A DNA stretch of 6,829 nt from Oligoflexia bacterium. Lineage in GTDB: Bacteria > Bdellovibrionota > JAFGOL01. The DNA is taken from NCBI GenBank assembly GCA_016926495.1, contig JAFGOL010000238.1:1-6829 (forward strand), in the 5' to 3' direction. Of the stretch, positions 5,231-6,829 are shown one piece after another (the stretch's first letter is position 1; every line of letters begins with the position of its first letter). The position numbers and the translations under genes are program-made. Below the pieces are notes generated by a model that worked only from the letters and a program-made list of their open reading frames with translations, was not told the origin of the DNA and did no database searches.

Positions 5231-5749
5231 TTCCAGCATCTCCTGAATGGCGTAATAGGTTTTTTGCGGAATAAAATTACTGTCATAGAATTTTTCTATA
5301 ATTTTAATTACCTCTTCCTGTTTTGTAATATTAAGGTACCTTAAAAGATAGCGGACATCGCTTTCATCATGAAATTCAAGTCCCAGCCTCATTGAAAGGC
5401 ATTTCATTGCAAGGAGGTATTCTGCGCTTGCCGAAAATATTTTAAGGTTCGGAAGATCAAGATAATTGTCAAAAGTCCCTTTTGTGCTGATAAACCCCTT
5501 AACCCCGTCATTAAGCCAGTCCTCGGTGATACTGTTTTTTTCGGCTACTTTTTTAATGGCTTTTAAGAAGGATGTTCTGGGTGCAAAAACAGCGTCTACA
5601 TCATAAGTTGAGGGACGCGCGTTGAATTGCAGGCACATTACCGCGCCTCCAAGCAGGTATAATTCTCCCCGTATGTTTTGCTGTTCAAGCTCGCTATTAA
5701 GATCTTTAAATAATTCCAGAATATATTCTTTGGAAAGTTTTATTTTCAT
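5228..5749 (-). CDS. DUF6036-type nucleotidyltransferase (putative toxin)
   Basis: A 173-residue nucleotidyltransferase-fold protein. LYLLGGAVMCLQF (30-42) gives the Gly-Gly motif, and RPSTYDVDAVF (45-55) gives Arg45 and the metal-binding Asp50 and Asp52. DWLNDGVKGF (77-86), YLLAMKCLSMR (111-121) and DESDVRYLL (128-136) follow in the order seen in DUF6036 members. The catalytic residues look intact. Its ATG overlaps the TGA of the upstream gene in an ATGA arrangement, so translation is coupled. The partner has a DNA-binding domain and a tail known beside DUF6036 genes, so this is probably the toxin or effector of a two-gene module. It is not close in sequence to the nucleotidyltransferase encoded at 4480-4977 apart from the catalytic core. 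The substrate is unknown. Confidence 0.8.
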   Translation of the reverse strand: MKIKLSKEYILELFKDLNSELEQQNIRGELYLLGGAVMCLQFNARPSTYDVDAVFAPRTSFLKAIKKVAEKNSITEDWLNDGVKGFISTKGTFDNYLDLPNLKIFSASAEYLLAMKCLSMRLGLEFHDESDVRYLLRYLNITKQEEVIKIIEKFYDSNFIPQKTYYAIQEMLE

Positions 5750-6246
5750 ACCCTGTCACCTGCGCTGCTGTCTATGAATATGTTTCTTTTTCTGAATGGT
5801 ACCGGAGAATTTATAAGAAGGTACAAACGCAGTTTTTTTATACTGCTTGCCATAAACGGTTCATCCAGCGCCTTGACATCGCTGCACCATGACGGTGTGC
5901 TAAGATTTCTTACATGGGCGGTCTGCTCCATGAGCGCGGCAACGTACGCAAGGTCGCCCTGCTCAGGAAAATCCGGTTTATAGTCAGTGATACTTTTCCA
6001 TAAGTACACCGGTACTTTCATAAGGTAGTCATTTAAAAAAGCAAAATAATAACTTTTATCATTGCCGGCACAGGCAAGCTCTGAATATATTTGCCGTAAG
6101 GTGTCACTGGTGTTATCAAGAAGGCACATTTTTATTATATATTCGGATATGGTGAGCCTGTTTGTGTCAGCAAGCCTTTTAAGCTTTTTCTTGTCATTGG
6201 CCGAAACCCGTATTTGTATGGTGTCTGATTTTTTGTTTTCATTCAT
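5746..6246 (-). CDS. Ribbon-helix-helix protein with RRNIF-type tail, putative antitoxin of the DUF6036 enzyme
   Basis: A 166-residue protein. Residues 8-41 (DTIQIRVSANDKKKLKRLA, then TISEYIIKMCLL) form a ribbon-helix-helix DNA-binding domain like MobC or Arc-type antitoxins. A middle region without clear homology is followed by a C-terminal block from about 119: PSWCSDVKALDEPFM, LRLYLLINSPVPFRKRNIFIDS and a final DRV. I recall such W...L-EP...SP-x-x-FR-x-RNIF blocks in proteins encoded just upstream of DUF6036 nucleotidyltransferases, so this tail probably binds the toxin. It is the first gene of the minus-strand operon and likely represses its own promoter. The start at 6246 has no Shine-Dalgarno and lies about 4 bases after the predicted transcription start. 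Confidence 0.75.
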   Translation of the reverse strand: MNENKKSDTIQIRVSANDKKKLKRLADTNRLTISEYIIKMCLLDNTSDTLRQIYSELACAGNDKSYYFAFLNDYLMKVPVYLWKSITDYKPDFPEQGDLAYVAALMEQTAHVRNLSTPSWCSDVKALDEPFMASSIKKLRLYLLINSPVPFRKRNIFIDSSAGDRV

Positions 6247-6256
6247 AACATGTATC

Positions 6257-6285
6257 TATTTAACATAACAAGCAATATTTGTCAA
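6257..6285 (-). promoter_or_regulatory. Promoter of the RHH/DUF6036 operon
   Basis: On the minus strand, TTGACA (complement of 6280-6285), a 17-base spacer and TAAATA (complement of 6257-6262) form a promoter with an exact -35 but a weak -10. The start would fall near 6250, leaving about 4 bases of leader before the ATG. Confidence 0.5.
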
Positions 6286-6303
6286 TACAAGCGTAATTAC
6301 AAG
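6267..6303 (-). promoter_or_regulatory. Possible RHH operator: repeated CTTGT motifs around the promoter
   Basis: On the minus strand CTTGTA occurs twice, 12 bases apart (complements of 6298-6303 and 6286-6291), and CTTGTT once more, 19 bases further on (complement of 6267-6272). They surround and overlap the -35 box. Short tandem half-sites at about one helical turn are typical of ribbon-helix-helix repressor sites, so autoregulation is plausible but unproven. Confidence 0.35.
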
Positions 6304-6311
6304 GAAGGGAT

Positions 6312-6329
6312 TAAATTAGACGGAGCAAA
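6312..6329 (-). repeat. Right 18-bp inverted repeat flanking the DUF6036 module
   Basis: TAAATTAGACGGAGCAAA pairs with 5213-5230 at 17 of 18 positions. It lies about 27 bases upstream of the -35 box of the minus-strand operon. Confidence 0.7.
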
Positions 6330-6394
6330 TTTTAAATTTCCGGCAAACCCTTGTGTGTACTGGTTTAGCTCGTTTTTGCGGTGTTTTGGCCTTC

Positions 6395-6409
6395 TTGTAA
6401 TTTTTACAA
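6395..6409. repeat. Small perfect hairpin in the intergenic region
   Basis: TTGTAA-TTT-TTACAA is a 6-bp AT-rich hairpin with a 3-base loop and no following T-run. It may be an operator or simply AT-rich spacer. Confidence 0.3.
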
Positions 6410-6458
6410 AAATGTCTTGATTTATCCCTGCCTTCTATGTTATCAATTGCTGGACTTT

Positions 6459-6464
6459 AAGGAG
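6459..6464 (+). promoter_or_regulatory. Ribosome binding site of the exported protein
   Basis: AAGGAG lies 6 bases before the ATG at 6471 and fixes the start of the partial gene. Confidence 0.75.
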
Positions 6465-6470
6465 TTATTT

Positions 6471-6829
6471 ATGAAAAAACTTGTATGCAAATTTACAGTT
6501 ACTTTCTTTTTAGCAGTTATTTTTATTGATCAGGCAAAATGCGCTACTACTCAGGAGCTTCAGTATATAAAAAAAGACAAGGTAAGGACCCCGCTTTTTC
6601 TGGATACCTGTGACAATATTGATAAAAAAGTCGCTGTGGGGCTTGACATATCACAGGATGAGATTGTAGAGATAACGGATATAAAATTGGTTGATATAAG
6701 GGGCCTGCCCAAATACGTAGATTATGAAGACTTTCAAAAAATGCCGGAAGCGGAAAAATTTAAACCTTATTATCAAATTGATGTAGCTGTTAAAGGAATG
6801 CCGGAGTGGAAAATTTTTTTAGATGGAGA
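6471..6829 (+). CDS. Exported protein of unknown function (partial, runs off the window)
   Basis: An open frame without a stop up to the window end, 119 complete codons. It begins MKKLVCKFTVTFFLAVIFI, a basic start followed by a hydrophobic stretch of about 15 residues, then DQAKCATTQELQYIKK. This is a Sec-type signal peptide with cleavage near residues 23-25. The Cys at 24 is preceded by Lys, so it is not a proper lipobox. The mature part, with segments VAVGLDISQDEIVEITDIKLVDIRG and YYQIDVAVKGMPEWKIFLDG, is charged and looks beta-rich. I do not recognise the family. The strong ribosome site and the signal peptide support a real gene, and it is transcribed away from the toxin-antitoxin modules. 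The rest of the gene lies beyond the window. Confidence 0.75.
   Translation, partial: MKKLVCKFTVTFFLAVIFIDQAKCATTQELQYIKKDKVRTPLFLDTCDNIDKKVAVGLDISQDEIVEITDIKLVDIRGLPKYVDYEDFQKMPEAEKFKPYYQIDVAVKGMPEWKIFLDG

Noticed and set aside
5213..6329. Insertion sequence bounded by the 18-bp repeats
   Set aside because: The enclosed genes encode a nucleotidyltransferase and an RHH protein with no transposase motif. A cassette without its own transposase remains possible and is reported as a finding.
6330..6470. Integron attC-like site next to the toxin-antitoxin module
   Set aside because: No paired core sites of the GTTRRRY/RYYYAAC type are seen, so the repeats here are not evidence of an integron cassette array.

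Overview
The window looks like bacterial chromosome of moderate to low GC content. Arginine is mostly encoded by AGG and isoleucine very often by ATA, and strong GGAGG-type ribosome binding sites occur beside genes that appear to have no leader at all. The gene families present (PadR with a HAAS-domain membrane protein, an LsrF-type aldolase, nucleotidyltransferase toxin-antitoxin pairs) are widespread, so I cannot name the organism. A candidate-phylum or Clostridia-like bacterium would fit, but that is inference.

Left part (1-732): a D-2-hydroxyacid dehydrogenase gene that is broken, having lost its NAD-binding core and gained a small frameshift, lies tail to tail with an AhpD/carboxymuconolactone-decarboxylase-like protein on the minus strand. 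The two stop codons abut inside a single TGATCA palindrome.

Regulatory part (733-2171): a PadR-family repressor gene, whose promoter and start codon sit inside a likely autoregulatory operator, is followed by a HAAS-domain single-pass membrane protein and a strong intrinsic terminator. This is the usual PadR/HAAS sensing or envelope-regulation pair.

Non-coding part (2105-2513): right after the terminator there is a 246-base foldback element with a perfect 31-bp terminal inverted repeat and imperfectly paired inner arms. It resembles a MITE or a large structured repeat. It ends about 36 bases before a consensus-like promoter that drives the next operon.

Metabolic part (2514-4438): an LsrF-type class I aldolase/thiolase and a zinc-dependent medium-chain dehydrogenase are 8 bases apart and form an operon, probably for breakdown of a sugar phosphate or sugar acid. 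No other lsr genes are present.

Defence/toxin-antitoxin part (4480-6329): two different nucleotidyltransferase modules converge. The plus-strand one is an MNT-like enzyme followed by a small KLxWLEE protein. The minus-strand one is a ribbon-helix-helix antitoxin candidate followed, with a 4-base ATGA overlap, by a DUF6036-type nucleotidyltransferase. The second module is bounded by an 18-bp inverted repeat (17/18 match), which suggests it may have arrived as a cassette.

Right end (6330-6829): a short intergenic stretch, then the start of an exported protein of unknown function that runs off the window.
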